A stretch of DNA of 64,000 nucleotides from Himantopus leucocephalus. Lineage: Eukaryota; Chordata; Aves; Charadriiformes; Recurvirostridae. The notes beneath the pieces are model-generated. The model was not told where the DNA came from. It ran no database searches and saw only the letters and a list, made by a program, of their open reading frames with translations. Made by a program: the position numbers and the translations under genes. Shown piece by piece: positions 23,720-38,559 of this stretch. Position 1 is the first letter of the stretch. Each line of letters opens with the position of its first letter. The stretch lies in the NCBI GenBank assembly GCA_003993805.1, contig RSEF01000002.1, positions 99,943,876 to 100,007,875 of the forward strand, given 5' to 3'.

Positions 23720-24263
23720 GCTTGGCACCAGACAGGGGCCTGTGTTCTTTTGAAAAAACATGTACATCCAATTATGTACTCACGAAAAGCTGCACCTGCT
23801 ACTGAAACAAAAAACAATTAATCTGTCAGTTCAAAGAAAGTACAACATTATTCTGGTGCCCGCAGTAGCTGTGAGATGAAAGTTATCAGTTCCTTCCATT
23901 AAAAAGTTTTTGAAACATTATTAGTCAAGAGGTTCTCTTTGGGAATGAAGGCAAATATTTTGAGGAAGATAGGACTTCCTTTGGCAAGAACCTTTATATA
24001 TCCTGATATTTTTTTTCTGGTCCCACAGCAGAAAATCAGCCAGCAAATACTTCAAAGATATTTTGGTCAAGGTCATGGCATAGTAAAAATAAGGGGGGTG
24101 CGGGGGGAGAGAACAAGTTCCAAGCCACATTTCTCTTATTACTCTTCCTTGAAATAAAGGAAAATTCACTAGCATTAGGTCTCCAGAGACCATGTTACTA
24201 TGGTTACTAAAGTACAACAGTCAAGGCCTGCAGCCATGCCTTGCTTTGAACAGATTTTCAAGT

Positions 24264-24270
24264 CACGCAA
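24264..24270 (-). promoter_or_regulatory. Isolated XRE core
   Basis: The plus strand reads CACGCAA, giving TTGCGTG on the minus strand, the core recognised by AHR-ARNT and AHRR-ARNT. It is a single site without a CpG island, so a chance match is possible. Confidence 0.3.
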
Positions 24271-25698
24271 CTTGGGTACTAAATTTCCAGGGTCAGTTGG
24301 CTCGCAGTTTATCTGGAACAGCTTCATTTAATAGTGGATCGCTGGGTTTTTGCATCCTATGTGGGATGGGGCCATTTTCTGGTGATCTAAATAAGTAGCT
24401 ATTTAAAAACTCTGGAAATGATATACTCGTTCTTGTCTTATGCATATTAGGACGAATATGCAGACAGTTAATGTGTCTTCTGTCTTTAACTGTATTGTGA
24501 ATCAGTATTTCTTTCCACTGGTGTTTTTAGGACTCATAATTGCCCTTCTCAAAAATCCCTCTGGAATCCCTGAGGTTCTCTTTGTAAACCGAAAAAAAAA
24601 TGAAACCCTTACAGAACCCTGAAATAAAACCCTGCATAAAAGACTATTCAGAAATACCGTATCTGGTGACATCAGAATATGGCCTTTGCTCAACAAGTAC
24701 AGTATCTCTTAGCCCTCCGGACTCTTATGTATTTCTCTGGTATCTACAAAGCAACTTCAAAAGGAATATTTCTGTGAGTAAGCACTATTTCGTGCAAAGT
24801 GGGAGTGGCAGAATTGGTTTTAGCATTCAGTTTTGATCAAAGGCTTGTGTGTACTGCTTAGTTTTCAGGCAAAAGAAACAAAACAGAAGATGAATTTCCA
24901 TCATTTGAGCCAGGGGAGGAAGTAAATCCTACAGGCTGAAGCCTACAGCCATGGGTTTATATGGGCAGCCTTTCGGAGGGAAAGTGTTCGATCTAATTGA
25001 TTTGCTTCGTAGCAGAAATATTTCTTTTCAAATACAAAGACATACATACATATGACCATTATGGCCCTTTCACTCTTCTTGTCTTCCCAGATAAAATTAA
25101 AGTTCACGTTTCTGCCTATCTCCTTGAGCCTGGATGTCACTTCAGGCTCCTTAAAGACAGCATGGAAATTCAGCGTCTAGTGCCGTGCCTCCCAGAGCAG
25201 GGCCCGGCAAAATTTTCAAAGATCATTCACGTTGCCAGAAGAATTTGAGCCCTGGCCCTCCCACATACTGTTGGAAAGAACAGCTGTGCCATGTGAAAGG
25301 CATGGATGATTATGAGCCATTCAGCTGGTGAAATTTCTCGTTATTACGTTTTTCAATATCCCATCACTTCCACCAAGGAATTAGGCCGACTTTGGAGATA
25401 CTTGTTTATATATGTGTCTTCAGTCTAACAAGGGAGCGGGAGTGCTGTGGCTCGTCAAGAGGCAGCAGGCAAAACTGGCCTCCTGGAAGTCAGTTAGGAA
25501 AATGTAAGTCATTGAGCTCTGGTAATTGTGAGCTATAAACTTTCAAGAAAACATAGTAGTTCCCTGGAGGGTGAGATTGTAATGTATGCACACATGTAAA
25601 CGCATTTTAAACCATGGTGATGTTGTTTTTTTATATGCTTGATATGTAACAAGTATTGGACACAACTAAGAACAGCTTTGCCTTTAAAGTTGTTTTGA

Positions 25699-25705
25699 TT
25701 GCGTG
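25699..25705 (+). promoter_or_regulatory. Isolated XRE core
   Basis: The plus strand reads TTGCGTG, an exact XRE core, in AT-rich intronic DNA. A functional role is unproven. Confidence 0.3.
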
Positions 25706-28700
25706 ATGCAAAATTGTAAATGTAGTTTTTCTTCCCTTGTACTTTCCTTCCAAGCTAAGCTTTTGTAACAAAGCTTGCTCAGTCTGTGTCAAATCCTTGG
25801 GGTGAGGCCTCTCTTCTTTACTATATGCATGAACTGCTGGCCTCTGATGAGCCCAGCCCCTCAAAACCAACTGCTCTGCCCAAGATGGTACTGAGAAAGA
25901 AGAGCTGAAGCATCATTTGACTTTGTATGTGCAGAAAGTTGATGTGGTGTGCTCTAGAAAGAGATATGTCCCAATTGAATCCCCTTGTTTTCACAAGTAC
26001 TAAACACTGGAAATGAGAATAGAGACCGTGCTTCCAGAGCAGAGCAGTACTAACGACTGATAGCTTAAAGACAGGTTAGGCAAGGTTTTGTTGCTGCAAA
26101 AGTGAATTCACGGGTGACACCAAACACCTCAGTACAAATTTGTTATATGGCATGTTTGTTTAGAATCAATGATTAACGCCAACAATGCTTGCTATTGATG
26201 GCAATGTTTGGTGGATTTTTTCATGTCTGGTTGTAAAAAATCCATGATTCTTTTCTTTGCATTACCAATTAGGGTTTCACATGGGAAGCGAGTGTATGAA
26301 TACTACCTGAGATTAATGGACTTCATACAAGTACGGGAGACTATTTATAGTAATCTAAAGAAGAATAATATTCAAATCACTGATTCTAAAATTGTCAGAA
26401 TAAAGCAAATTTTATTTATTAATAGATGTATCATGATTACTGGATATGCTAGTGATTACTTGGATGAGTAATGTGTCATTTACCTTAGGAATTATCATGA
26501 AAGGATGCTAAAGTATGACATAATCTTGTGTATCTTTTCCTTTAGCCTCCTCATTAATCATGATGTTGAGTTTAAAATTGTGCTCTACCAGTAATGGAAC
26601 CCCTCTTTCACAAATACTATGCCCTGGACTACACTTGGAAATAGAAACAATCTTTATATTGATTTATGCAGTTTCTCATTTCACTTCCTCAAAAGCAGAT
26701 GTTGTATTCACAGATGGAAGCAAAGCTGGGGCAATATCGTATCTTCAGTGCAAGTTCAGCCCTTCATTCTTTCAGAGTTCTGCAGCTGCTCTGGGCTTTT
26801 CAGTCTCCTCTTCAACAATTTCAATATAGAAAATGCAAGCCTGATTAATTCCATTTGAGAAGACTCAAAATGAAGCATTAATTGCTCACTACTCTGCACT
26901 TGTAATAACAAATTTAGTTAGGTAGCCTTTGCAATAACAAATGTAGTAAGATTACCCATTATCTTCCACAGAAATAACTTACTGAAAAGAGTCTTGAGTA
27001 ATATTTATCCAACATGTTGGACAATTAGACATATGTAAGTACCAAATGTCTGGAATTTTTTTTTTCGGTGTTATTTACATGTAAGTGCATCAAGTCCTGA
27101 AGAGAAGAAGCCGTCATAATATTCCATTCACAGCTGACTTTTATTTGTACTTGCAAACTGTTAAGAAGCGTGAATGGCAGACATCTCTTGCTGTAAAGAA
27201 TCAAAACCTAAAAGGCACAATGTTGCAGCCTATATACTGTAAACAGAATGTGATGTCCTAATTTCAGAGCACTATTTTTCTGTGTATTTAGCACTATATA
27301 TCACATTATCTAACACATAACTATTTCAGGGGGTGGGGAGAAAAGCAAAACAATCTGGTTTTCACATTCTGTTCAATAATGTATGCTAAACCAGCTTTTT
27401 TAAACACCATTTCAGGTCAGTGGAGTTTTTAGGGAGTGTGGCATTCCTGAATTTGACTCTGGGAACTGCCTTACCGTGCTAGTTATCATCTTATGCATTT
27501 TTTATATCCTGTAAGTGTCCTGTGTAAAAGACACTGCACTACACTGGCAGCAGGTGTGAATTCTGCCTTTAATGTGTTACGCTGACCCAAAGAGGCAAGC
27601 AACACCTTCTCTCTCATCTAGATATCAAGTGGATGACAGTGGATCATCTGGAAAGAGGTAAGGATGGAAGGTTAGAGTCAACTCCTCTAACCAGCAGCAA
27701 CGACTGCAGATCTTAGGCTGAGTTATAGACTAAATGAACCCTTCCCCAAGGCCCTTCTGCAAGCCCCTGCTTTCATTTCAGCAGACGTTTGTTTCCTTAA
27801 TGCTAAAAAAAGCCCCAGTCTCAGTTACTGGAGAATTCTGGGGGTATTGCAGTACTGGGAGGCGGTGGGGTGGTGTAAAAGACGTTGGGGAAAATGCCTG
27901 CTGCTGGCCACCATCAGCTTTTGCAGCTAGGAATTCCTGGAAGAACTGCAATTACAATGGGATACAAAAACTATCTCATTTTTCTTTTTTTTTTTTTGTT
28001 TCTACTCATAAAATGTCAGGCACAGTTAAAACCAGAATGATGGTGATTTCTCTTGAAGTTCTTGGAACAGGAACAGAAGTATTTGAAGGGTGCCTATCTG
28101 TCCTCCTGTCTCCAAATCAATACTATATCCCTGCTAATAGGAAACAGTACATTTAATGGTCAGCATCACGCTTTTCAATAGCAGTTTTCTTTTCAGTTCA
28201 AACCTGTCAAATAGCCTATTCAAGTTTTAGTAACTGAGGTAGGCAAAAAGTAAAATTGAAACGTACTCAATATTTCTCATAAAATATGGAAGTTTTTCTT
28301 TTGAAACCTTCATAAACATGAAACAAAATCACTGCAAATTTGCAAAAATTCTTAAGACAACGCACAATCTTGCCTGGACCTGCTTTCTTGCTTGTCACTT
28401 CACCTTACTGAGAAGATAGCAAGGCTGCAGCTCATTAGCTTTTCTGAGTTGAAAATGAGGAATATACTGGAAGCAAGTGTCAGCTGTAAATACAGATTAG
28501 GCTACTAATTTCTAATTTCACTTCAATGAGTTGAAGACCAGTTAAACAAGGTAAGATTGCAATTATCTATGACAACAGATGGGCATTATTTAAAGTGTAT
28601 TTCTATTTCTTTTGGGTTTTTTTTTTTACAAAAAACTGACTTTGCCATCTTCAAAAACAGGACACTTCCTCAAAAGCAAATGCTCATGCAGAAACTTGTA

Positions 28701-28739
28701 TGGAAGGAACAGTGTGTTATGATTGCCTTTTTTACTTGA

Positions 28740-29000
28740 ATGCGAGAAGTCGAGTTCTAGTAGCAGACTAAATGCCGGTGCATCTATACGATGCAGTGCT
28801 CACATACAGATATTGAACCTATTGATTGGCGAGAACGGTTGCCAAGGGTTAGCTCTTAAGTCAGTGAGAGAAAAAAACCCTAACCGAGCTGAAACGGGAG
28901 AATATGTTTTGTTGGGGAGGAAGTCACGTGGCTGCTGGACCGTCTCCAGAGGCACCGAAATAGCCTGAGCAGAAACAGAGGAAGCGGCTGTGAAAAGTGA
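28740..29000. promoter_or_regulatory. Small CpG-containing segment with E-box
   Basis: This intronic segment has more CpGs than its surroundings and a perfect CACGTG E-box at 28925-28930 inside GTCACGTGGC, a USF/TFE-type site. It also has a GGTTGCCAAGG sequence near 28838 resembling half of an RFX X-box. It could be an enhancer or an internal promoter for a shortened AHRR. Neither is shown by the sequence alone. Confidence 0.3.
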
Positions 29001-32000
29001 GCTCGGGTGGAGTTGGCTGTGATGAACAGTCTGGAGACAGCAACAGTGGCCTGAAATTCAGATCCACATCTTGTCTGTGCCAGACTGGCACAACTTATTG
29101 GTTCTTTACCTTAACGCTGTTGGTGGACAGCTTCTCCATTCACTGGTACGCCTAAAATTTCTCAGCGAGGCCTCCTCATATGACAGCAGGTTTGCCTCTG
29201 CCGTGACAAATGGAAGACAGCTTTTCTGATGCCAGCGCAAACCAGAGAGGATGCCAACTGTCCCTCCTCACTGCACACCTGCGCTGGCTGTGGCTCCCCC
29301 TTCTCTATCACATTAAACATAAGCTGCTTGTCCTGATTTTCCGAACTGCTCACAGCTTGCTCCCCCCTCAATTATAATCTGTCATTTCATGTTGGAGAAG
29401 CTGAGTACTAACTCCCATCCATCCAGCGTGTTACCCTCACGCCTATGCAAGGTTTGAAAACAAGCACTTAATGGTGTTTCCCATTTTGCTAAAAGGCTCC
29501 ATACAAGGCAGGGGTACCTGATTTTTCTTCTTCAAATCCCTCCTTAAAACTCTTGCAAAACTCTTGCAAAAGTCCTGGCAATGGTCAAGCTGCTCACACA
29601 CTATGAGCACTGGCAATTGTGGTTACCATTTTGCTCATTATTTCTGTGCGCTCTGTTGCCCATCAAAATGCATCTTTCATCGCTTGTCTTGTATTTAGGC
29701 TGCAATTCTGAAGGGAGAGAATCACATCTTTTTGTTTTGCTCGGCCCCTCTGTCAAGCTGGAGGGTGCCACCGCCTGTATTTCAGAAACTTCAGTGCTGT
29801 GGCAGCGTCATGATCATTACAGCCGCAACGGTAACACTAAGGACTGGAGGAGAGAGCAAATGGTGTTTAGAGGTCACAGGCTTTTCTGTCCAGATTTGTT
29901 TGAGAAGAAAAAAAAAAAAGAAGAAAGGAATAAGTGAGAACATTAGTTATTTGTTTAAAGGGCAACAGAAAGGATATTTTTTGCACAAAGTTGTGGCCAT
30001 GCCAAATTTCAAGTCTGGATTTTAGAAATATGCCTATTTGCAAAGAAAAAAAAAAAAGGGACCAAGGCCTCTGAAATGTTCCTTTGTGTTTTGCCTGCGC
30101 CTGGCAAGGCAAAAGTGAATGTACACATGTGATAAAATGGCAAGTTACTCCTGACCCTATTTATGGCTCTTTTTTTTTTATGGCTAAATTCTCTGTAAGT
30201 CATCCCAAGTGACTAATGTCAGCTTAAATCATGTCGTCTGAATTACTGGGAGAAGGTTCATGTTTGAAAACAAAGGAAAGCAAAAGGGTTCTTTGGGTAA
30301 CTTTTAAAAGTTGTATTAACTGGAAAAGAAAATGCACTGAGACTATGAGCTCTTCATGAGAACTTCCTATTTTGATGGCCCCATTTTAAACCAGTAGATT
30401 AAAAGGTAATGCATGGTATCAAAATCTAACAGGATTTACTTTAGAAGGACTGTGCTAAAAGAGTCAGCAGCATTGCTGAAAAGGAATTAAAGAACAGAAT
30501 AAATCAGAAAGCCTCTCTCTCCACCAGCTTTTGATTTCTGAAATCCGTGCCTTGGTGATAGCCCTGTATAACAACACACTTTGTCTGACTCCCAATTTTC
30601 CTTTTCAAGTTTAAATTAAAAAATAACAGGAAGAGTAAAATCTCTTGCTCTCAGACTGAAATTCAAACTGGAGTACCTTTTTCAAGAGCACAGTTTTATC
30701 AAGTACTGATTACATAAATCAGTTTGGAAGGAGGAAGTGGAATTACACTAACAAGTTTAAAAAAATTACAGGAAACCAAGTGGGAAAAGGGTTTCCTATG
30801 TTATTTCCTTATGCAGAGTGAAGAACAGCATCAATAGGATGTTTTCTAATGTGTCATTTTCCAACTCCCTTGGAATGAAACTTGAGCTCTAGATCAAGCT
30901 GTTAGTAGAGGCCACCTGGAAACACCTTTCAGTGCCAAAATGTGCACATACACCTCTCTGTTCAAAGTAGCTCCCAGTAAGCTTATTATTTGCAGCCACT
31001 TTTAAGGTAATGACATAATGTTAAATAATATGCTTCAAGCTGGCATTGTATCAAATCTTGAATCCTTTACTTAAATAAAAGGTCTGACTTTCATTGTTTT
31101 TGATTAAGAAGACTTGGGCTCCGTTTGGTATTAAAGCTAATGAAAAAAAAGCCTCACTGACTTCAGTGAGAACTACCAAGCAAGAGCCAAATTTTTCTAT
31201 TCACAATAGTGCCCAAATCCATTATATGGAATTAAGAAATAATATATAAAGGACTTTCCCGTGTGATAAAGTGCCTATACTTGACTAGCACTTTGCGCCA
31301 ACAGTCAATTCCAAGCACAAATGCTGCTGGTTCAGTAGCTAGATACCTGAATTGCCTCACTTACAACATGTTACTTACAACTCAAATCAGCCAAATTCAT
31401 CTGCTAAATGGTAGAACAAAAGTATGCCTACAAAACACAGAAGCTCAGTTTGAAAAATCCAACTTTACATGACTAAGTGGTTAATGTAACGAAGCTAAGA
31501 TTACTGATACCAGGGGAGAATTATAAGGGCCTCACCACCAAAACTAGCTTTCACTGTCTTTCTCCACTTCTGAAGACAGACATGTTTTTGAAGAGGTAAT
31601 TTCTTTTTCTTTTTAAATAAAAGACCATATGTCTGTGACTTTAAGATATTTTTTTAAGATGCCAGGCTTCTGACAGACTTTGTCTAAAAATTTAAATAAG
31701 GAAGTTGTAATTGTAGTACTGCTTAGGAAGGGTGGAGAAAGAGACCTTTGCCATAGATTAACATACAAAATGTCAATAATTTGCTTTTTCTGCCATTTGT
31801 GAAAAACTAAGAGGTCTGTCCTGTGTTTGGCTGGAAGAAACAAAGTCGCTTTCATAGGCACAAGGAGATTCCAAAGCATTCAGCAGCCTGCTGCTAAGCA
31901 TCTACACTGAGTGCACGCGTCTCCTGCGCATCGTCTCCTGACATGCTAAAATGAATAAAGATTGGCGTAGTTACCACCAGATGCTCTGGAAGGGTGGGGT

Positions 32001-35000
32001 GGGCTGCAGAACCAGGGAGGTGCAGATGTTCCCACTGAAAGAGCAGGTGATTTCAGCATCTGAGCAATGTTGTGGACACTTTCATAAGGCAGCCTGTTAT
32101 CACTCTGAACTACGTACAGAAAAATAGGCTATGGGTTCTTTCTCTTCAGCACGCAGATGTATTGAGCCTGCAGCCACCCTTCTGGGTTGTAATTCAAATT
32201 ATGCCTGAAAGGCCCTTGCATTTCTTGCTCCCTTGCATGGGTTTTACAGTGAAAGAGCAACCAAATCCAATACCTTTTTGTTCAGCCATATGTCCTTATT
32301 TGTTTTTAGCAGGAAAAAGGTAACTCGGGCATGTATAGCTAACTATCTCTGCTCAGGAAGAATAAATGTACAGTGTCACTGAATAAGAAATACCAGGATG
32401 GTAAGATGACTGGCATCTTCAGTGCAGCCATAACGAAAAACATGAGACGAAATCACAGAAATGTGATTCTTGTGCCCTGAAGCCTTAAGAGCAGAGGACT
32501 CCTATGGAAATCTGTCTGTGAACTGGGCAAAAGTGTGGCTTGGAATATCCTGAAAACAACACGGACCCTCCCTGAAAGAGTGTGAGCTGCCGGTGAACAC
32601 GGAAATGACAAAACAGGCCAGGTCTGGCCTTTATCAGTATTCATCAGTGAGATGGGGCATGACAGAAGCAGGCAGTCTTACTCCATTAGCATCTGTTTGA
32701 GAGCTGCCTGGTTCACCCAGATTTCATTTTAATTTTTGTGACATTTTGGATATAAAACAATATTTTCACACCTGAAAAGAATTATGTCCAGTACATCTGG
32801 AGACAGAGATACAATAAATCCTGTGCTGCAGCCTACAGCAGTGGAATAGAAAACCAACAGACAAAACAAAGAAGGAAGGAAGGAAAGACCATCAAGATAT
32901 GTCCTTCAGCAGCAAAGGCTGAGACAGAAATTTGAACATCGGTGATTCTTCCATAACGAGGAGGACACAACTGCAGGAGCAACTGTGAGGTGGTACATGA
33001 AATCCAAGCGGCAATTTTAGCAGGGCACTGCTTAGTATATTGGTGATGATTATGCAAGAAGCAGTGTCAGTGATGATGATGGGCCCACTGCCTGACTGCA
33101 TGTCATTGAGAAAACAAGTCCAGAGGGGGCCTCACTCATGACAACAGACATGTAATTCTTCAGAGAGCATAGAATAACACGTGGAAATTACAAATGCATT
33201 TGGGGTGAGAAATTACCTGCACAATAGTGTAGACTCTCAGTCTGGACTTGATGTCCTGGGGGCAAGGGTAGGAGGTGGCTAACAGCCATGAGATGATTAT
33301 TGCAATCAAGGCTATTGCCTAGATACCCACCAGTGATTCATTCTTATTTTTCCAATTCACCATTTTATTGTGTTTCTCCACCCCATCACCCAATAAATTC
33401 TGTCTGGATTTATTGACTGCCAATACAATTTATTTTCCCACTTTTCTGGTTATGGGTTTGGCCCAGTGTTTCTTAAGTATTCAGTAACAGGCTTCAGAAA
33501 CTGTACGTGGCCCTCTTCTGCCAGAAGGCATGTGGCACAAGGGTTGCAATACCACCTGTCTTGGAAAATATTTTGAAAGTACAAAGCTAAAAGTCATTAC
33601 TGCAGTCAAACTGTTGGATTCTGAAGTCTCCAAGGAAAGCAAAGATTGCAAGACTAGGGTATACCGAAAAAGGCCATTAATAAAATTGGACTTTGGTTCT
33701 TAGAGCTTTGTCTATCTTCCCTCCAAAGGGAAACAGAAAGATGGCAAGAAAAGGCTCTCTTATCCAGAAGAAGTGATCTTAAAACTTAAAACACTGGAAG
33801 AAATTATTTATTTAGATACCTGCTGTGCTCCACTAAAAAGTCTTTGATAAACTGGTATCATTGTTTATTCTATTATTGCTGATGAAAGCTATTTGATTAT
33901 AGCTGTAAAAAATCTCTATAAAATCTTAAATAAAAAACACATGTTGTGGCAGAGGCCTTTAGAAATAAAAAACATTTTAAACATACTTTGAAGACAGCCT
34001 AATTCCACTGTTTTCTTTTAAGCTGAAAGGGGAAGTGCTGCATTATTCCAAAACTGGAGAGTCACAGATATATTATTTACCAGTAATTAGAGTTCTTGTT
34101 ATTCCACGTTTCTATCTGTACATAAAGCACAGTGATCATACCCGCTAAGGAAAAAAAAAAAAGCAATTATCCCTGGTTTTCCATTAACATTGCAGTCAGG
34201 GACAGCATTATTCACACATATTTTGGTGTTTCAGATTATTCTGGTTTGTATTATATAAAGCATCTAGGAGAGGTTGCACAGTGCAAGGTGGTGTCACAAG
34301 AAGGAAAGTGGCTTTTGACAGCTGAAAAATATCTTTTGAGAGCCAATAAAATGGCCAGATTCACAAGTCAATATACAAAGCAAGATTGTTTGCTTCTCCT
34401 TGGAAGGAATCACAAATGCGACTATTTAGTTAAAACCCCACAGTCCCTAATAACCAATACGGTGAATTTTTATGGTTGAACAACAAAAAACCCCCACTTT
34501 TCTTCACATGCTGTGGCCGTTGAATGAGCATCTGAGCCAAACTCAGTCCCCAGAAAACATTCCCAGCAAGGCCTAAGGAAAATTCACCCTCTTATTCTAG
34601 GTCAGACATGCCCATAAATGAAGCCTGGTGAATGCATTCGTATTAACACGCGCTTAATCATCTAGTTGATGATCCATATTAAGTATGATCCAGGATTCAA
34701 AAAAATCTCCCATATATTCAAAAGGAATGTGACTCCTATATACCTTGTAATAAGCAGATCATTAGCATATTCAGTAGTATTAGTCTTTCGTAACCTGCCT
34801 GAAATTACATATCAGTGTTCTCTCTGTGTGCTCGTAGCAGTCGGGCTACTGTTTGAAGATCCTTAACGATTACAACTTGTGAGTATGTAATATACACCCA
34901 ACAAAACACAAACTAAAGATAGGAGAGCCTCATTAAGAATTAGATACTCATCATATTTATTATTTATTGTACACCCTGTATTCCCTATTCATTGAGAATG

Positions 35001-35977
35001 GCAATGATTGCAAATAATACGTGACAGCCAAACATCTCATTTTGGCACTAGTACTAACTAATCAGATGCCTCTGTGCAACTTGCTTTGAAATACGAAATA
35101 AAAATCTTCTAAAGCATGAAGAGGAAGGACAGCAGGGTGCCAGTTACGATATTGGATCCCATGATAAAATGTCTTTTTTCTTTATTAGTATACAGCATTT
35201 ACTTGCTGGAGGCTACTATTTAATTTACATTTACATGTATCTCAGAGTGGTCATTAAAACATAATTTTTATCCCATGAATATTATCCTATCCAAAACAAC
35301 TGTACATATGTACTCTTAATCACATAGGAATTTCCAAGGACCTCAGTGTATAAAAGGCATTATTACATCATGTGTTTGAAATGCAGATGTATCTGGGATG
35401 GACTGCTGTGCTCTAGCTGGTTCAGTAGTTCACAGCAGTATTAATTCTTCATCCAGATTAATGGATCTAATTCTCAGTAACAGTATGGCCCCTTTAGGCT
35501 GCTCTGCCAATATAAAGTCATCCCAAAATGGATAAAAATACATAGAAGGAATAACTTCTGCATACACGGCTTCCCTCAGAGCACCATAGTTGAGGGCATA
35601 GGACAAATTAAAATATCCCAGAATACTCTCAACTCAGATCAGAAACCAGGCAAGCTACTGTTGGCACCATCAAAATATGGGCCAAGTGAAATAAAGCTCT
35701 TCTATCACTCCAAGTGAAAAAGAACTGTGAACTGGCCCACTGGAGTTCACTGGTGATTTCGAGGACTTCAGGTGCAAGGTAGAATTGTCCAAACAGAGAC
35801 TGAACGAGACTATCACAACTGCCAGTTTTGCTCTTGCAAGAACCTCTCACAAGTGTGACTGTTGAATGACTCATATCAAGACCGACCATTTGTTGAAAGT
35901 TGCCACAAAGCATTAACCCAAATATGTCATCAAACTGAATAAGTTAGAGCCAGAAAAGACAGCATTTTTTCACTCAC

Positions 35978-36078
35978 TTCTAGTAGAAGTCCACCTTCTT
36001 GTACAGCGGTCTTGTTAGGTACATTGTCTTCTTTTATTGTTTGGCCAACTTGCTTCTTAAAGTGCTTTTCTTGAATGG
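35978..36078 (-). CDS. AHRR: AHRR exon between bHLH and PAS-A
   Basis: A 101-base exon encoding 33 codons after two bases of a split codon (?CC, probably Ala). The acceptor is TTTCCAACAG and the donor is GAA|GTGAGT. The N-terminal part (IQEKHFKKQVGQ...) is poorly conserved linker. The end, AVQEGGLLLE, joins SLNGFALVV in the next exon and matches human [23 protein letters not shown]. It is the most 5' coding exon I can find in the window. The preceding exon should end in the bHLH region (VKSFFQ-like) with one spare base, but no such sequence was found up to 64000. Confidence 0.9.
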
Positions 36079-38559
36079 CTGTTGGAAAGAGTTATTATCA
36101 ATTTAGAAATCATAACAATCAGGGCCACTAAACTAAAATTCTTATTTAGGCATTTAACATGCATTGATTTAATTGGGAGTTACTGTCTTTGTGGTCTGGA
36201 TCTCAGTTACTGACAACTTTCTTTTGCTGTGAGGGAGATGGATACATATTTGGCAGTCCAGATGTTTTTTATATGAAATATCTATCACATTTTTTATTGA
36301 ACATATTTTTTCCATTAGTGTACTCTACATAAAGCAACAACGAAAACCCACAGGAAAGAAAGAAAAGAAAGTTAGCAAGTTGTTTTGTTTATAAAAATAT
36401 GTATTATGACAATATAAAGAAATGCCTATACAGCTCAGAAGACAAGGGACTGAAATAAGTTTCTTATTTTCAGTGCTGACCTTCTTGGCATCAGATGATT
36501 TTCAGTCTCACTTTACGCTATTCAGTTCTATGAGTCTGAGCCTGACTGTAAGATTCAAGGGAATGTTCTTAAGCTGTTTCATTTTTAAACAGAGGTTTAA
36601 AGTTTGTTTTTAGGAGGTCATTTACTACATGAAATTCATGAAAATCTCTCACTGTAGATTGAAATTACTTATATTTTTCCGAATAATAATGAAAACCTTC
36701 ATGGGAGTCAAAATTGGTGTGTGCTCTTCCAGCACATGGGTTATCATTGCTTGATCTGAAATATCTTTGAATACTCAGATTAAAGCCTTCATATTGATAT
36801 ATCCCTTAGAAAGATCCCTGTAACACAATCCCATTTCTGGGAATAATGAAAGAATTTCTGAGAAGGCTTACATCAGTTGACAAGCTGGGCTTCTGCATCA
36901 TCTAGGGAGTATGACAGAAACCTGTCCTTATTATTTGGTCAGTAAAAATTAAGGAGTCAGCTTTACTCTTACTGCCTCATCCAGAGATGGGTCATACAAA
37001 TATCCCAGTAACAGAGATCCAGTTTTCTGTTTGTTCTCCTTTCCACGGAGAGAATGAGAGAGGAGAGCATACCAGTGAGATTAGCTGGGACATTTGATAC
37101 ACATTGTCCCTTCCAGCTAAAGGAGAGCTGGAGCAGCCACCACCAGAGGTGGTTAATAATCCAAAAAAAGAAGGATTGAGACAGACAGGAATAGTTTATA
37201 CCAAATCAGAGTAAGAAGAGGAGACAGCCAGCAAGCCTCTAATGTTCCTGAGCTTGTTGCTAAAAGTCACAAGAATGGGATTTAACTTTTTAGTAAGATA
37301 CCAAATTAAGAAAACAATCTACATTTTTAAATGGCTTGAATAATATTTGTTGCAAATGACCAAGGATTTGATTGAAATGGAGTCACTTCCTTTCCAAAGG
37401 GCTGTGCAAGAGTCCCTTATCAATTTAATAGCCTAGTGAGGGACTGTTGCAAGATACATCAGTATTTTACAACAGATGATGGCAACGCAGAACCACACCG
37501 ACTAAATATCCGTGATGTTTTTTAGCTTACATTGTAAATATTTGCCGCCAGGGATAATGTCGGTCATTACCCCAAAGCAATCATCTAAAATGTATAATTA
37601 GATGTAATAAAACCCTCCCCTGGGCATGGGAAAACACATCAGGAAAATCCCAAGCTGCCTAAAACAGATCCCTACTCGCATTTTCCAACATAAACAGTTT
37701 TGTGATTTCAGACTTGTAAGTGAGGCTACTATGAACAGGATACACAGATTCTTCAATCTGCATTTTCATTTTGTATACCTTTTGAACTAATTGGAAGAGC
37801 TTGCTTTCTCCCCCACCACCCCGACCAGCCAAGCCTTCTGCTATGCCTGCCCATAAGAACAGACACATGGACACTGCTGACAAAAATTTTCAAAGGCCCA
37901 GCCCCCATTCCAATGGCCTTTTCCAGAGTTTGCCCCCTCAGAAAAGATGGTTTTGTAATTATTGACACAGTGGTTTGCAGTCTTTGTGCAGGTTGAAGGA
38001 CAGACAGGGAAGGGTAAGAGGAAACGAAGGTTTATTTTTTTGATGCGTTCTTTTGGCGTTGTGAAAGTTCCGCCAGTTCGAACTTCATCGTTAGTGGAAA
38101 CTATTATTTTACCCGACTGAGCGGGCCAGAGCTCCCTGCCTGTTTGTTAGCCTTCAGGCTCACACAAACACAGCAGCAGAAGCACAAGAGATGTTTGTTC
38201 CGCAGCTCGTCTGGCTACTATAAATTCCATCTCCAAATGGAAAGTATTTTAATGTTATTTTGCCAACTAGAATTACCCGTATGTGAGGCCACACACATCC
38301 GTTTCATAACATACCCTACTCACTGGCCTGGACTGCAAGGAGTCCCACTGCACCACCAAAGACGAGTGACACGCTTTGCGCCGAGAAGCAAGAGCTCCTC
38401 AGAGACAGGGACATTTGTTCCTTGCACCTGAGGCAGCAGAGCCGCTGCTCACTGTTCACTCTTGTTCTGCCTCCCTGGAAATGCTCCATTAATCCACCCG
38501 GGGCTTGGCTGATACTGCAGGGATGGCTCAGAGGAGATATTGCTGCTGATGATAGCCTG

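Larger units (their letters stand above)
19565..35977 (-). other. AHRR: AHRR large intron (16.4 kb)
   Basis: This phase-0 intron runs from donor GAA|GTGAGT at 35977 to acceptor CTTCTTTAG at 19565. Phase agreement means no coding exon has to be hidden in it. Contents recognised are a palindromic MITE-like element (20616-20760), a poly(A)/N gap (23700-23719), two isolated XRE cores (24264-24270 and 25699-25705) and a small CpG-containing segment with an E-box near 28925. The remainder is AT-rich DNA with no feature I can name. Open frames in it are short and unsupported. Confidence 0.75.

Noticed and set aside
27734..28156. 140-codon plus-strand open frame
   Set aside because: No recognisable domain, includes a poly-Phe run from a T tract, and lies inside the AHRR intron. 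Best explained by chance.
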